The notes: generated by a model not told the origin, from the letters alone. A DNA stretch of 64,000 nucleotides from G963665495 sp963677785 (GCA_963677785.2 CAXXDH010000003.1:2666001-2730000), one strand, 5' to 3'. Shown: positions 26,723-35,926, counted from the first letter of the stretch. Program-made: numbers and translations.

Positions 26723-26743
26723 ATGGTGATTACAATTCAATGA
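26723..26743 (+). other. Six-codon leader mini-ORF overlapping the yejB start
   Basis: ATG GTG ATT ACA ATT CAA TGA encodes MVITIQ. Its stop overlaps the yejB ATG in an ATGA arrangement. The purine-rich GGTGAGAG stretch lies upstream of the leader ATG, whereas yejB itself has no ribosome site, so yejB may be translated by termination-reinitiation. Confidence 0.45.
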
Positions 26744-27762
26744 CCGCCTATTTCATACGACGTCTTTTATTGATTGTTCCAACGTTTCTGGGGATCACCC
26801 TGGTGGTTTTCGTGATCACCAGATTTGTCCCCGGGGGGCCTGTCGAGCGCTATATTGCGCAGAGCAGGAACATGGCCAGTGAAATCTCCCAATTCAGGAA
26901 CAACGGCCTGGGCATCGGTTCGCTCTCCGAAGAACAGCTCGACGAACTTAAGCAATACTACGGTTTCGACAAACCCGTACTGGTCAGCTACGGCAGCTGG
27001 CTCTGGAAAGTTTTGCATCTGGACCTGGGATATTCGACACGCTATGGCGAGCCGGTCTGGGAGCTGATTGTCGAGCGAATGCCCATTTCCATATTTTACG
27101 GTGTGACGACCATGCTGTTGACCTATCTGGTCTGTATCCCTCTCGGGTTGCTCAAGGCTTTGCGGCACGGCAAACTGGTGGACAACCTCAGCTCCAGCCT
27201 TGTCTTTGCGGGCTATGCCATTCCCAATTATGTCGTGGGGATAGGTCTGCTGGTACTGTTCGCTTCGGAGTGGGATATTTTCCCGCTCAGCGGTTTCGTA
27301 AGTGATGATTTTGAAGACCTGACCCTCTGGGGCCAGGCCTGGGATGTGCTCTATCATGCGGTGCTGCCGTTGATATCCTACATGGCCGGCAGCTTTGCCG
27401 TAATGACCCTGCTGATGAAGAATTCGGTTCTGGACAATCTGGCCACGGACTACGTACGTACCGCAATGGCAAAGGGGTTGTCTTTCGGGGGGGCCATCCG
27501 CAAGCATGCCCTACGCAACAGCCTGGTGCCGCTGGCCACCCATTTCGGCAATAATATTTCCATCATTCTTACCGGTTCGTTTTTGATAGAAAAGGTTTTC
27601 AATATTGAAGGGCTGGGGCTTTTGGGCATTGATTCCGTCATCGAGCGGGACTACCCGGTGGTCATGGGGACGCTGGTGATTTCCTCCCTGCTTTTTCTCA
27701 TTGGCAACATTCTTTCGGATTTGTGCGTGGCCCTGGTGGATCCGCGCGTACAATTCAAATAA
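26740..27762 (+). CDS. yejB: Peptide ABC transporter permease, YejB-like
   Basis: An inner-membrane permease of 340 residues with six hydrophobic segments. It follows the dipeptide/oligopeptide pattern, with opening FIRRLLLIVPTFLGITLVVF. The EAA loop is YVRTAMAKGLSFGGAIRKHA, and the ending ILSDLCVALVDPRVQF is close to YejB. An inserted loop at about residues 45-70 is typical of YejB and longer than in DppB. It pairs with the YejE-like permease to form the membrane pore of a peptide importer. The gene opens a five-gene operon and overlaps a tiny leader frame. Confidence 0.9.
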   Translation: MTAYFIRRLLLIVPTFLGITLVVFVITRFVPGGPVERYIAQSRNMASEISQFRNNGLGIGSLSEEQLDELKQYYGFDKPVLVSYGSWLWKVLHLDLGYSTRYGEPVWELIVERMPISIFYGVTTMLLTYLVCIPLGLLKALRHGKLVDNLSSSLVFAGYAIPNYVVGIGLLVLFASEWDIFPLSGFVSDDFEDLTLWGQAWDVLYHAVLPLISYMAGSFAVMTLLMKNSVLDNLATDYVRTAMAKGLSFGGAIRKHALRNSLVPLATHFGNNISIILTGSFLIEKVFNIEGLGLLGIDSVIERDYPVVMGTLVISSLLFLIGNILSDLCVALVDPRVQFK

Positions 27763-27783
27763 GCGAAAGAGCGAGACCTACGG

Positions 27784-28833
27784 ATGCGTTTTTTCACCCC
27801 TGTTGCCCGTCGCAGATTCAGGCGCTTTCGCTCCATCAAGCGCGGTTTTTATTCCAGCATTCTGCTTGCTGTCATCCTGCTGCTTTCGTTGGGCGCCGAA
27901 TTGTTCATCAACAGCAAGGCGCTTTTTGTCCGCTATCAGGGGGAAAACTATTTTCCTGTTTTCAGCGACGTCCTTCCGGGCACCACGTTCGGATGCGGCT
28001 ACAAGTATGAAACGAACTACCGCAAGCTGCAGCAGCGTTTTGAAAAGGAACATTCCGGCAATTTCGTGATCATGCCGTTGGTGCCCTACAGTGCGACGGA
28101 ATCGGACCTGGACGCGAAATACGGGTATCCGCCATACCCGCCTTCCTTTGCCAGACAGCATTTTCTGGGGACGGATTCCGCCGGACGCGACGTGCTGGCC
28201 CTGGTCGTCTACGGCTTCCGCATCGCCATGGCTTTTTCCTTTTGCTTGCTGCTCGGGAACTATCTCGTCGGCGTCAGCCTCGGCTGTCTGATGGGCTACC
28301 GCGGTGGTCTGTTCGATCTTTTTTTTCAGAGGATCATTGAAATCTGGTCAAATATACCTATTTTGTATGTCATTATCATCATTGCCTCGGTCATGGTGCC
28401 CAATTTCACGGCTTTGCTGGTCATAATGGTTCTTTTCGGCTGGACCTCCATGACCTGGTACATGCGTACGGCCACCTACAAGGAAAAGGCCAGGGAGTAC
28501 GTGATGGCGGCCAAGGCCCTGGGAGCGGGGAACGGGCGGATCATTTTTTTCCACATCTTGCCCAACACGCTTTCGCTGGTCGTCACGTTTATTCCTTTTT
28601 CCATTTCCAGCGGCATTGTCAGCCTTACTTCGCTGGATTACCTGGGATTCGGCCTGCCGGCCGGGACCCCGAGCTGGGGAGCTTTGCTCAAGGAAGGCAC
28701 CGAAACTTTGCACGCCACCTGGATAGTCTGGTCCGTGGTGGTGGCCATGGTCTGGGTTCTGGTGATGGTCACGTTCATCGGAGAAGCCATTCGTGAAGCC
28801 GTGGATCCGAAAAAGTACACGACTTATGAATAA
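27784..28833 (+). CDS. yejE: Peptide ABC transporter permease, YejE-like
   Basis: The second permease of the importer, 349 residues. The N-terminus (RFRSIKRGFYSSILL, then FINSKALFVRYQGENYFPVF) and the long periplasmic loop of about 110 residues match YejE, as distinct from the shorter DppC. HFLGTDSAGRDVLALVVYGF and the EAA loop EYVMAAKALGAGNGRIIFFH are standard for the family. It lies 21 bases after yejB and 60 bases before the binding-protein gene. In enterobacteria the related system imports peptides, including microcin C; the substrate here is not known. Confidence 0.9.
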   Translation: MRFFTPVARRRFRRFRSIKRGFYSSILLAVILLLSLGAELFINSKALFVRYQGENYFPVFSDVLPGTTFGCGYKYETNYRKLQQRFEKEHSGNFVIMPLVPYSATESDLDAKYGYPPYPPSFARQHFLGTDSAGRDVLALVVYGFRIAMAFSFCLLLGNYLVGVSLGCLMGYRGGLFDLFFQRIIEIWSNIPILYVIIIIASVMVPNFTALLVIMVLFGWTSMTWYMRTATYKEKAREYVMAAKALGAGNGRIIFFHILPNTLSLVVTFIPFSISSGIVSLTSLDYLGFGLPAGTPSWGALLKEGTETLHATWIVWSVVVAMVWVLVMVTFIGEAIREAVDPKKYTTYE

Positions 28834-28893
28834 ATATTCGGGGCGTGGGCAGTCTTGCTGACGCCTGACTTCAACCAAGGGGGGAAAAACCCT

Positions 28894-30690
28894 ATGCGAA
28901 CCGTTTTGTCCCTGTTGTTCTGTTTGTTGCTGCTTGCGCCTGTCGCTGCCGCGGCCCAGGAAAAATTGCCCGACAATCTGGTGTGGCTTACCAATGAGTC
29001 GGATCCGAGCTGGGCTTCGCCGGAGGCGCAGAAGGGTGGCACCTACCGGACGTTTTTCATGTCTTTCCCCCTGACTTTGCGGGTGGTCGGGCCTGACTCC
29101 AATAGCGGTTTCGCCGGGGTGATGCGCGGCCTGGACCTGGGATTGACGGATATTCAGCCGAACACGGACAACATCATCCCTTCGCTAGCCACGCACTGGG
29201 CCTACGGCGACGACAACAAAACCGTCTACTACAAACTGGACCCGGACGCGCGCTGGTCCGACGGCAAACCGGTCACCGCGGACGACTACCTGTTTACGCT
29301 GGAGTTCATGCGTTCGAAATATATCGTGGCGCCCTGGTACAACGAATATTACAGCACAAAGTTCGACAAGGTCATCAAATATGATGACTACACTATCGCC
29401 GTGGTGGGGAAATATCCCAAGAGCCACAAGGAACTGCAATATTACTACGGCCTTTCCCCCATGCCGCGTCATTTTTACAAACTCGACGACAATTTCGTAC
29501 GCAAGTACAACTGGAAGATTCCTCCCAACACGGGGCCCTATGAAATAACCAAGATCAAAAAAGGTCGCTCCATTACCCTGGAACGCAAAAAGGACTGGTG
29601 GGGCAAAGACAAGCGTTACAACAAAAATCGCTTCAACGTGGACAAGATCCGTTTCAACGTCATTCGGGATCTGGATATCGCCTATGAACATTTTTTGAAG
29701 GGCGATTTGGATTCCTTTTCCATTACCCAGCCCATGTTCTGGCACGAAAAAGCCACGGGCGGATATTATGACAAAGGCTATATCGTGAAACTCTGGTTCT
29801 TCAACGACTCGCCCCAGACGGATATGGGCATGTGGCTGAACCAGGACAACCCGTTGTTCAAGGACATCAACGTCCGCAAGGGCTTTTCCTATGCCATGAA
29901 CATCGACAAGGTCATCAAGAACGTTCTGCGCGGGGACTACGAAAGGGCCAATACCAACAATGAGGGCTACGGCGAATACACCAACCACGACATCAAGGCG
30001 CGTGAGTTCGACCTGCAGAAGGCCGACGAATGCCTGAACAAGGCCGGCTGGGACAAACGCGGACCGGATGGTATCCGCGTCAAGGACGGCAAGCGTTTGG
30101 TGGCCACGGTGACCTACGGGCAGCCGCATCATACGGAACGGCTGCTGGTGCTCAAGGACGAGGCGAAAAAAGCCGGCATCGACCTGGAGCTCGAACTGCT
30201 GGATCCCAACGCGGCCTTTAAAAAGATGCTGGAAAAGAAGCACCAGATAGCCTGGTCCGGCTGGGGTGCTGCCTACAGACCGCAGTACTACAGCCAGTAT
30301 CATTCGGACAACGCGCACAAAACGCAGACCAACAACTTCTCCAATACGGACGACCCCGAAATGGACAAGCTCATCGACAGTTACCGCAAGGAATTCGACG
30401 AGCACAAGAAATGTCGCCTGGCCTGTCAGATCCAAAAGAAAGTATACGATGAAGCCGCGTATATCCCGACATTCCTGGTGCCGTACTTCCGTACTGCTTA
30501 CTGGCGCTACTGGCGCCTGCCCAAGGTGCCGGCCACCAAGTTGTCCGATGAAGCTTTCGGGCTGCTGGGAAATACGGGCGGATTGTTCTGGCTGGACAAG
30601 AAAGCCAAAAAGGAAACCAAGGAAGCCATGGAAGACGGCAAGAGCTTTCCTCCGCAGACCATCATCGACGAAGAGTTTCGCAGAAAATGA
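28894..30690 (+). CDS. yejA: Periplasmic peptide-binding protein, YejA-like (SBP family 5)
   Basis: A 598-residue solute-binding protein. The signal peptide begins at an ATG with a GGGGGG-rich ribosome site and is cut near AAAAQ. Mature-sequence landmarks fit family 5 and YejA: GGTYRTFFMSFPLTLRVVGP, then SLATHWAYGDDNKTVYYKLD, with DARWSDGKPVTADDYLFTLE further on. It captures peptides for the two permeases. A four-base ATGA overlap joins it to the first ATPase gene. The gene order (permease, permease, binding protein, ATPases) differs from enterobacterial yejABEF. Confidence 0.9.
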   Translation: MRTVLSLLFCLLLLAPVAAAAQEKLPDNLVWLTNESDPSWASPEAQKGGTYRTFFMSFPLTLRVVGPDSNSGFAGVMRGLDLGLTDIQPNTDNIIPSLATHWAYGDDNKTVYYKLDPDARWSDGKPVTADDYLFTLEFMRSKYIVAPWYNEYYSTKFDKVIKYDDYTIAVVGKYPKSHKELQYYYGLSPMPRHFYKLDDNFVRKYNWKIPPNTGPYEITKIKKGRSITLERKKDWWGKDKRYNKNRFNVDKIRFNVIRDLDIAYEHFLKGDLDSFSITQPMFWHEKATGGYYDKGYIVKLWFFNDSPQTDMGMWLNQDNPLFKDINVRKGFSYAMNIDKVIKNVLRGDYERANTNNEGYGEYTNHDIKAREFDLQKADECLNKAGWDKRGPDGIRVKDGKRLVATVTYGQPHHTERLLVLKDEAKKAGIDLELELLDPNAAFKKMLEKKHQIAWSGWGAAYRPQYYSQYHSDNAHKTQTNNFSNTDDPEMDKLIDSYRKEFDEHKKCRLACQIQKKVYDEAAYIPTFLVPYFRTAYWRYWRLPKVPATKLSDEAFGLLGNTGGLFWLDKKAKKETKEAMEDGKSFPPQTIIDEEFRRK

Positions 30691-31706
30691 GTGAAGCGCC
30701 CCAAGCCCCGCTACTGGAGGTAAAAAACCTCGTTGCCGGATTCGATACGCCGTCCTGCTCCCTGCGCGTGGTGGATGGCGTCAGCTTCAGCGTGGGCAAG
30801 GGGCAGACCCTGGGAATCGTGGGCGAATCCGGCTGTGGAAAAAGTGTGACCTGCCTGGCGGTGCTACGGCTGCTGCCCAAGCCCGCCGGGCAGATTTACG
30901 GCGGTGAGGTTCTGCTCGAAGGCCAGGACCTGCTCAAACTCAAGCCTTCGCGGATGCGGGACATTCGGGGCAACCGCATTGCCATGATTTTTCAGGAGCC
31001 CATGACGGCGCTGAATCCGGTACAGAAGATTGGCCGCCAGCTGGCGGAGGCCTACCACCTGCATTTTCCAGAAATGGGGCGCAGGGAGATCGCAGAGGCC
31101 AGCCAGGATATGCTGGTCAAAGTCGGTATTCCGTCCCCCAAGCGCAGGCTTCAGGAATATCCGCACCAGCTTTCCGGCGGCATTCGCCAGCGGGTAATGA
31201 TCGCCATGGCTCTGGCCTGCCGTCCGGAGGTCCTCATCGCGGACGAACCGACCACGGCTCTGGATGTGACCGTTCAGGCGCAGATTCTGGAGTTGATGCA
31301 GCAACTTCAGGAAGAAATGGGCATGGCCATTATTTTTATCACCCATGACCTCGGGGTGGTCGCGGAACTCTGCGACCGCGTTGTGGTCATGTATTCGGGA
31401 AAAGTCATGGAAGAAGCGGACGTGGAGGACATTTTCTCCCATCCGCGCCATCCCTATACCAAGGGCCTGCTTTCGTGCATCCCAAGCCTTGACAGCGAAC
31501 CGAAAACCTTGTTGCCCACCATGGCGGGCATGGTCCCGGAGATGGGTTCGCTGCAGTCCGGCTGCCGTTTCCAAACCCGGTGCCCGCAGTATTCCGCTGC
31601 CTGCGGCCAGTGTTCCAACCAGTTGCAGGAAGTGTCTCCGGGGCACTGTTCCGCCTGTACGCTCGATGAGGAACTCCCGGTTCCCTCGGGAGGCGTTGTC
31701 AAATGA
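30687..31706 (+). CDS. Peptide ABC transporter ATPase, DppD/OppD-like
   Basis: The first of two ATPases in the importer, 339 residues. Walker A is GESGCGKSV, followed by the Q-loop (IFQEP), the signature LSGGIRQRVMIAMAL, Walker B (LIADEPTTALD) and the switch histidine (THDLG). The C-terminal oligopeptide-transporter extension with a cysteine cluster (CRFQTRCPQYSAACGQC) probably binds an iron-sulfur cluster, as in DppD. It overlaps both neighbours by four bases, so all three are translationally coupled. In enterobacteria the corresponding YejF is a single double-domain protein; here the domains are separate genes. Confidence 0.92.
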   Translation: MSEAPQAPLLEVKNLVAGFDTPSCSLRVVDGVSFSVGKGQTLGIVGESGCGKSVTCLAVLRLLPKPAGQIYGGEVLLEGQDLLKLKPSRMRDIRGNRIAMIFQEPMTALNPVQKIGRQLAEAYHLHFPEMGRREIAEASQDMLVKVGIPSPKRRLQEYPHQLSGGIRQRVMIAMALACRPEVLIADEPTTALDVTVQAQILELMQQLQEEMGMAIIFITHDLGVVAELCDRVVVMYSGKVMEEADVEDIFSHPRHPYTKGLLSCIPSLDSEPKTLLPTMAGMVPEMGSLQSGCRFQTRCPQYSAACGQCSNQLQEVSPGHCSACTLDEELPVPSGGVVK

Positions 31707-32716
31707 ACAAGCCTTTATTGAGCGTACGTGATCTGCAAAAGCATTACCCCATTTACGGGGGGCTGTTTTTTCGCCGTGTGGCCACGGTGTACGCAGTGGA
31801 CGGAGTTTCTTTTGAAGTGGAGCCGGGACAGACTTTCGGCCTGGTGGGCGAATCAGGCTGCGGTAAATCCACCTTGAGCAAAGCCATTTTGCGCCTGGAC
31901 GAGCCCACGGGCGGTGAAATCACTTTTGACGGCTGGAAACTGCGAGAACTGAATAAAAGCGACATGCGCGCACTGCGCAAGAACATGCAGATCATTTTTC
32001 AGGACCCCTGCGAATCCATGAATTCCCGCTGGACCGTGGGCCAGATTCTGGAAGAACCGTATGTCATTCACCGTGTAGGCAGTACGCGTGAACGCCGCAA
32101 ACGGGTGCGCGAGTTGCTGGACGTGGTCGGGCTGCCGCAAAGCGCCGCGAACAAGTTCCCGCACGAATTTTCCGGTGGCCAGCGCCAGCGCATCGGCATT
32201 GGCCGCGCCATAGCCCTGCAGCCCAAGCTCGTCTTTTGCGATGAGCCTGTTTCCGCACTGGACGTTTCCATCCAATCGCAGATTTTGAATCTGCTTCTGG
32301 AACTGCAGCGCGAGTACGGCCTGGCCTACGTCTTCATCGCCCACGACCTGGCCGTGGTCAAACACGTATCCGACAACATCGGCGTGATGTATCTGGGCAA
32401 ACTGGTGGAAAAAGCCCCGGCCCGTGAATTGTACAAGCGGCCGCTGCACCCCTATACGCAGGCTCTGATTGCGGCCATACCCGTACCAAATCCCCGTCGC
32501 GAGCGCTGCAAACGTACGCTGGAGGGGGAGGTGCCTTCTCCGCGCCATCCGCCGTCGGGCTGCCGCTTTCACACCCGTTGCCCGTTCGCTCAGGAGCGTT
32601 GCACGCAAGAGGAACCTTCACTGCGTTCCGTTACTGCGTCGGACGAGTCTGCCCACCAAGTGGCCTGTCATTTTGCTGAACAGTTTCTGGATGCGCCGGG
32701 ATTTTGTCTCATCTGA
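31703..32716 (+). CDS. Peptide ABC transporter ATPase, DppF/OppF-like
   Basis: The second ATPase, 337 residues, with Walker A GESGCGKST, the signature FSGGQRQRIGIGRAI, Walker B LVFCDEPVSALD and the switch histidine in FIAHDLAVV. The DppF-type opening (RDLQKHYPIYGGLFFRRV) and C-terminal CRFHTRCPFAQERC motif are present. It forms a heterodimer with the DppD-like protein. An ATGA overlap couples it to that gene. It ends the operon; no clear terminator follows. Confidence 0.92.
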   Translation: MNKPLLSVRDLQKHYPIYGGLFFRRVATVYAVDGVSFEVEPGQTFGLVGESGCGKSTLSKAILRLDEPTGGEITFDGWKLRELNKSDMRALRKNMQIIFQDPCESMNSRWTVGQILEEPYVIHRVGSTRERRKRVRELLDVVGLPQSAANKFPHEFSGGQRQRIGIGRAIALQPKLVFCDEPVSALDVSIQSQILNLLLELQREYGLAYVFIAHDLAVVKHVSDNIGVMYLGKLVEKAPARELYKRPLHPYTQALIAAIPVPNPRRERCKRTLEGEVPSPRHPPSGCRFHTRCPFAQERCTQEEPSLRSVTASDESAHQVACHFAEQFLDAPGFCLI

Positions 32717-32975
32717 CCCTTTGCTTTGAAAATGTTGTCAGACTTTGTGGTCTTTGAATTGCAAATTATCGTGGACTCACGTATTATGGGTATAAGGTCG
32801 TATTGATTTGAGACGGCAAGTTCGCCGGCCGCTGGAGATATTTTTTTACCGCATCATTAAGATGAAAAAGAAGCCACCAGGCCGGGCTGCAATTGCTCCG
32901 GGGACAGGGGGGCCGTACTGGGCTCGCGACAGCGTTCACCTGAGCGAATTAACTGTTTTCCGTTGAGGAGGACGT

Positions 32976-33512
32976 ATGAGTGAAACAAAAAATTCCGGCA
33001 CGGAACGATTTCTTACGCTGACTCTGGACGACGAATATTTCGCTCTTGATATATATTCGGTTCGGGAAATACTCGATATGACCGAGATTACCCGTATTCC
33101 CCAGACTCCGAAGTTTATGCTCGGCGTGGTCAATGTTCGCGGCAATGCCGTGCCTGTCATAGACCTGCGTTTGAAGTTCGGTATGGATAAAGGGGAGACT
33201 ACCCTGAACACGCGGATCGTGATTATGGAAATCAAGCGCGGGGATGAGGACATTGCCGTGCTCGGAGCCATGGCGGATTCCGTCAAGGAAGTGCTCGAAA
33301 TGGAAGCCGACAAGATAGACCAGCCGCCCAAAATGGGCACCAGCATCCGTACGGATTTTATCCGGGGCATCGGCAAGCACGACGGCAAATTTATTCTCAT
33401 TCTCGACATCGACAAGGTTTTTTCCACGGAAGAACTTGAGGCTCTGAGCGAACTGGAAGGCGCGGCCGCCCCGCAGCCGGCTCCTGAAGAGGCCGTGCAG
33501 GCCACGGCTTGA
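32976..33512 (+). CDS. cheW: Chemotaxis coupling protein CheW
   Basis: CheW links chemoreceptors to the CheA kinase. The 178-residue product is one CheW domain with the hallmarks ALDIYSVREILDM, then NVRGNAVPVIDLRLKFG near residue 65, and LILDIDKVF near the end. An acidic, Ala/Pro-rich tail of about 25 residues is added. An excellent AGGAGG site precedes the ATG. No receptor or CheA gene is nearby, so it serves a system encoded elsewhere. It is preceded by 259 bases without a gene. Confidence 0.95.
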   Translation: MSETKNSGTERFLTLTLDDEYFALDIYSVREILDMTEITRIPQTPKFMLGVVNVRGNAVPVIDLRLKFGMDKGETTLNTRIVIMEIKRGDEDIAVLGAMADSVKEVLEMEADKIDQPPKMGTSIRTDFIRGIGKHDGKFILILDIDKVFSTEELEALSELEGAAAPQPAPEEAVQATA

Positions 33513-33547
33513 GGCCGGGATAAACCGATATTTCAGACTGATATATC

Positions 33548-33808
33548 GTGCGGGAAAGGACAGGATTCTACGCTTTCCGTATCATGCGGAATCCATCCAC
33601 CGCAAACTGCGGCAAACGCGCCGAATATGTTGTTGTCAAAAATGCGGGGCATTTTTCGTTTTTCACACCCTTTTCTGAAGAGGCGAAAAAGAGTCTGGGA
33701 GGAGTAGTCGAGGACCCTGAAGGATTCGATCGCAAAGCGTACCACAGGATTATGAACCAGGAAATCTTGGATTTTTTTGTCCGGTCGCTGCCCCTCCCTG
33801 CTCTGTAG
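33548..33808 (+). pseudogene. C-terminal remnant of an alpha/beta-hydrolase
   Basis: The frame encodes 86 residues. The part from about residue 25 reads like the end of a dienelactone- or peptidase-type alpha/beta-hydrolase: VVVKNAGHFSFFTPFSEE contains the likely catalytic histidine, and a closing helix KAYHRIMNQEILDFFVRSL follows. The nucleophile elbow and the rest of the fold are missing, and no upstream in-frame sequence supplies them. The ATG has no ribosome site. I take it as a decayed gene. Expression as a small protein cannot be excluded. Confidence 0.5.
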
Positions 33809-33904
33809 GGGCCGTATCACAGGTGTTCTTTGCGCGGGCCTTACCGGCGGATGGAATGGGGTTCACAGCTGTGCCGGGAAAAAAGGGCAGTTGCTTTCGT
33901 GCAG

Positions 33905-35053
33905 TTATCTTTTTTGCGGTAGATCCGCCCAGAACAGGGTCCCTTCAGTTTCGTTGGATGTAAAGCCTACTTTCCCTTTCAGGTAGTTTTCCGTGAGCAG
34001 TTTGATTGAGTACGTGCCCAGACCGCGTCCTTTGCCTTTGGTGGAAAACGAACGTTTGAATACCTGCAGCTGGACTTCGGGATCCATGGCGCGCGGATTC
34101 TGCACCCAGAATCTGGCCATATCCTCATGTGGTTTCAGACCTATGCGAACGACTTTTCCGTTGGGTGTGGCTTCCAGCGCGTTCTTGGTCATATTTCCCA
34201 GAACGCGTTTCAAGAGGGTATAATCCGCCATGATGGTCAGGTTTTCGCTCTCCAGGTCTATTTCGATAAGTTTCCCTTGAAAATTCGGATTGTTGCGGTA
34301 GCTATCCGCTACGTTCATGAGCACTTCAAGCCCCTGGAGGGTGATGGGAGTGGATTGATAATCGCCGTTTTCCACGTCCACCAGCTGCTTTTGCTTCATG
34401 ATTTCATCCACAAGGCTGAAAAGGGCCACACGAATGGTGCCCAGCAACTCCTTGATTTCCTGGGGGCCTTCCTCGTAGGCGAGATCCACCAGTCCTCTGG
34501 CGCCGCCGGCCGTGTTCAGCAGATCGTGGAAAAAGATTTTTTCCAGGATGCGCCTTCTTTTTTCATCACCGATATCATGGGCTGTGAGGACGTAATAGGC
34601 ATCGGTGTCATTATCGAGAGGCAACGGGGAAACGAATACCCGGAGATCCTTGGCTTTGATGAAACCATCGACGGACTGCAGGAGCTGACAGTCATACTGG
34701 GCCGTTTCCTTGGTATGCATGGACTCCAGTATCGCTTGCAACATGTTGCATTTGCGGCAGTGTTCGCATGTGCCGCAACCGTTGACGGCATTGTCCGCAT
34801 AAACGCACTGCAGGACTTCCCCGGGACGGGCGCCGAGAAAATCTTCGAGTTTATGAGAGCCCAGTAACTCCTCAAACGCCTTGTTGCATAACACGATCTG
34901 GCGCTGCGTGTTCAGAATCAGGAGCGGCAGCGGAAACAGGCTGATAAGTTCCGAACAGACGTGGTTGGAAATAAGTTTGTAGCTCGATTCTACCGTATTT
35001 TGGTCCGCCCGCTCTGCAGGGGCGTATTTTGTGGCGGATGGGTCTTCTGCCAT
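33905..35053 (-). CDS. PAS sensor histidine kinase with a cysteine cluster
   Basis: A soluble 382-residue kinase without membrane segments. The PAS domain (about residues 35-160) contains C83, C93, C96, C99 and C102 in the stretch NGCGTCEHCRKC, a spacing that could bind a metal or iron-sulfur cluster. The likely phospho-accepting histidine is H176 in FFHDLLNTAGGARGL, an H-box of the HDLLN type and not the common HELRTP. The ATPase domain has an N-box (MTKNALEATP) and a G-box (GRGLGTYSIKLL). I start at the ATG with an AAGGAG site; an upstream extension has none. No response regulator is adjacent. Confidence 0.86.
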   Translation of the reverse strand: MAEDPSATKYAPAERADQNTVESSYKLISNHVCSELISLFPLPLLILNTQRQIVLCNKAFEELLGSHKLEDFLGARPGEVLQCVYADNAVNGCGTCEHCRKCNMLQAILESMHTKETAQYDCQLLQSVDGFIKAKDLRVFVSPLPLDNDTDAYYVLTAHDIGDEKRRRILEKIFFHDLLNTAGGARGLVDLAYEEGPQEIKELLGTIRVALFSLVDEIMKQKQLVDVENGDYQSTPITLQGLEVLMNVADSYRNNPNFQGKLIEIDLESENLTIMADYTLLKRVLGNMTKNALEATPNGKVVRIGLKPHEDMARFWVQNPRAMDPEVQLQVFKRSFSTKGKGRGLGTYSIKLLTENYLKGKVGFTSNETEGTLFWADLPQKR

Positions 35054-35455
35054 GTTTTTTCTCCTTGGTCCTTGTAGCTGGAAAGACATACCCAGGATTT
35101 CCTCTGCTTGTAAATGCATCGGAAGAGAATATCATTAAAATGATTCTTTTTAAAACAATGTCATGGTCTGACATCAAGTTGAAATCTGAACAGGGCGGTT
35201 CAGGTCTGAAAGAATTGTCCCTGTTACGGTTTTTTTCATGATAACTATTTGATATGCTGGAATATACCTAAAAAGAGTTATATGCATTGCTGAACCGGCT
35301 GCGGGGATGTCCCCCCTGAATAGAGATAAGGGGTGTGTGACAGGAAGAGTCGGGGCGGAAATCCGTATTGCGCCGGAACGTTTTCTACTGTTTTGCAATG
35401 GCAAAAACAAGCGCGGCTTTTGCGTTTTGTTTTTGTTTAACTATAGGAGTACCTG
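35054..35455. other. Divergent intergenic region, PAS kinase and GNAT gene
   Basis: About 400 bases with no supported gene. It should contain promoters for both flanking genes; I could not pick a confident -35/-10 pair or operator. Confidence 0.45.
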
Positions 35456-35926
35456 ATGTTGTTGATACGTAAAGCCCGAATGGAAGATAAAAGAGACCTG
35501 GCTGCACTGCACAGGGCCTCCATCGCGCGCCTCTGCGTCAAAGCCTATGATTCGGAGTTGCTGCAGGGGTGGCAGGATGCAATTCATCCGGAAATATATG
35601 ATCATGCTTTGAGCCGGTTGCAGTTCATTGTGGTGGTCGGCAGGTCCGGCCTGTTGGGTTTCGGCATGCTGGATTGCGCTGATTCCATGATCAACGCGGT
35701 TTATGTGGATCCTGACCAAGCAGGCAACGGCATAGGCACAAGGATTCTGGCGATTTTGGAGCGCCTGGCCGCCATAGCCGGAATACGCAAGCTTAGCACC
35801 TTCGCCACTTTGAATGCGGAGGGTTTTTATTTGCGCCATGGCTACGACCTGGTGCGTAAGGCAACGCACACGTTGTCCAACGGAACAAGCCTGCCGTGCC
35901 TGAAAATGGACAAGCTGCTTGATTGA
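35456..35926 (+). CDS. GNAT-family N-acetyltransferase
   Basis: A 156-residue acetyltransferase of the GCN5-related family. It has the N-terminal strand LLIRKARMEDKRDLAALHRA and the acetyl-CoA loop DPDQAGNGIGTRIL (motif A, R/Q-x-x-G-x-G/A). The C-terminal NAEGFYLRHGYDLV is typical of family members that modify small molecules or protein termini. The substrate is unknown. An AGGAG site precedes the ATG. It is followed by about 230 bases before the DUF39 gene and is probably a separate unit. Confidence 0.85.
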   Translation: MLLIRKARMEDKRDLAALHRASIARLCVKAYDSELLQGWQDAIHPEIYDHALSRLQFIVVVGRSGLLGFGMLDCADSMINAVYVDPDQAGNGIGTRILAILERLAAIAGIRKLSTFATLNAEGFYLRHGYDLVRKATHTLSNGTSLPCLKMDKLLD

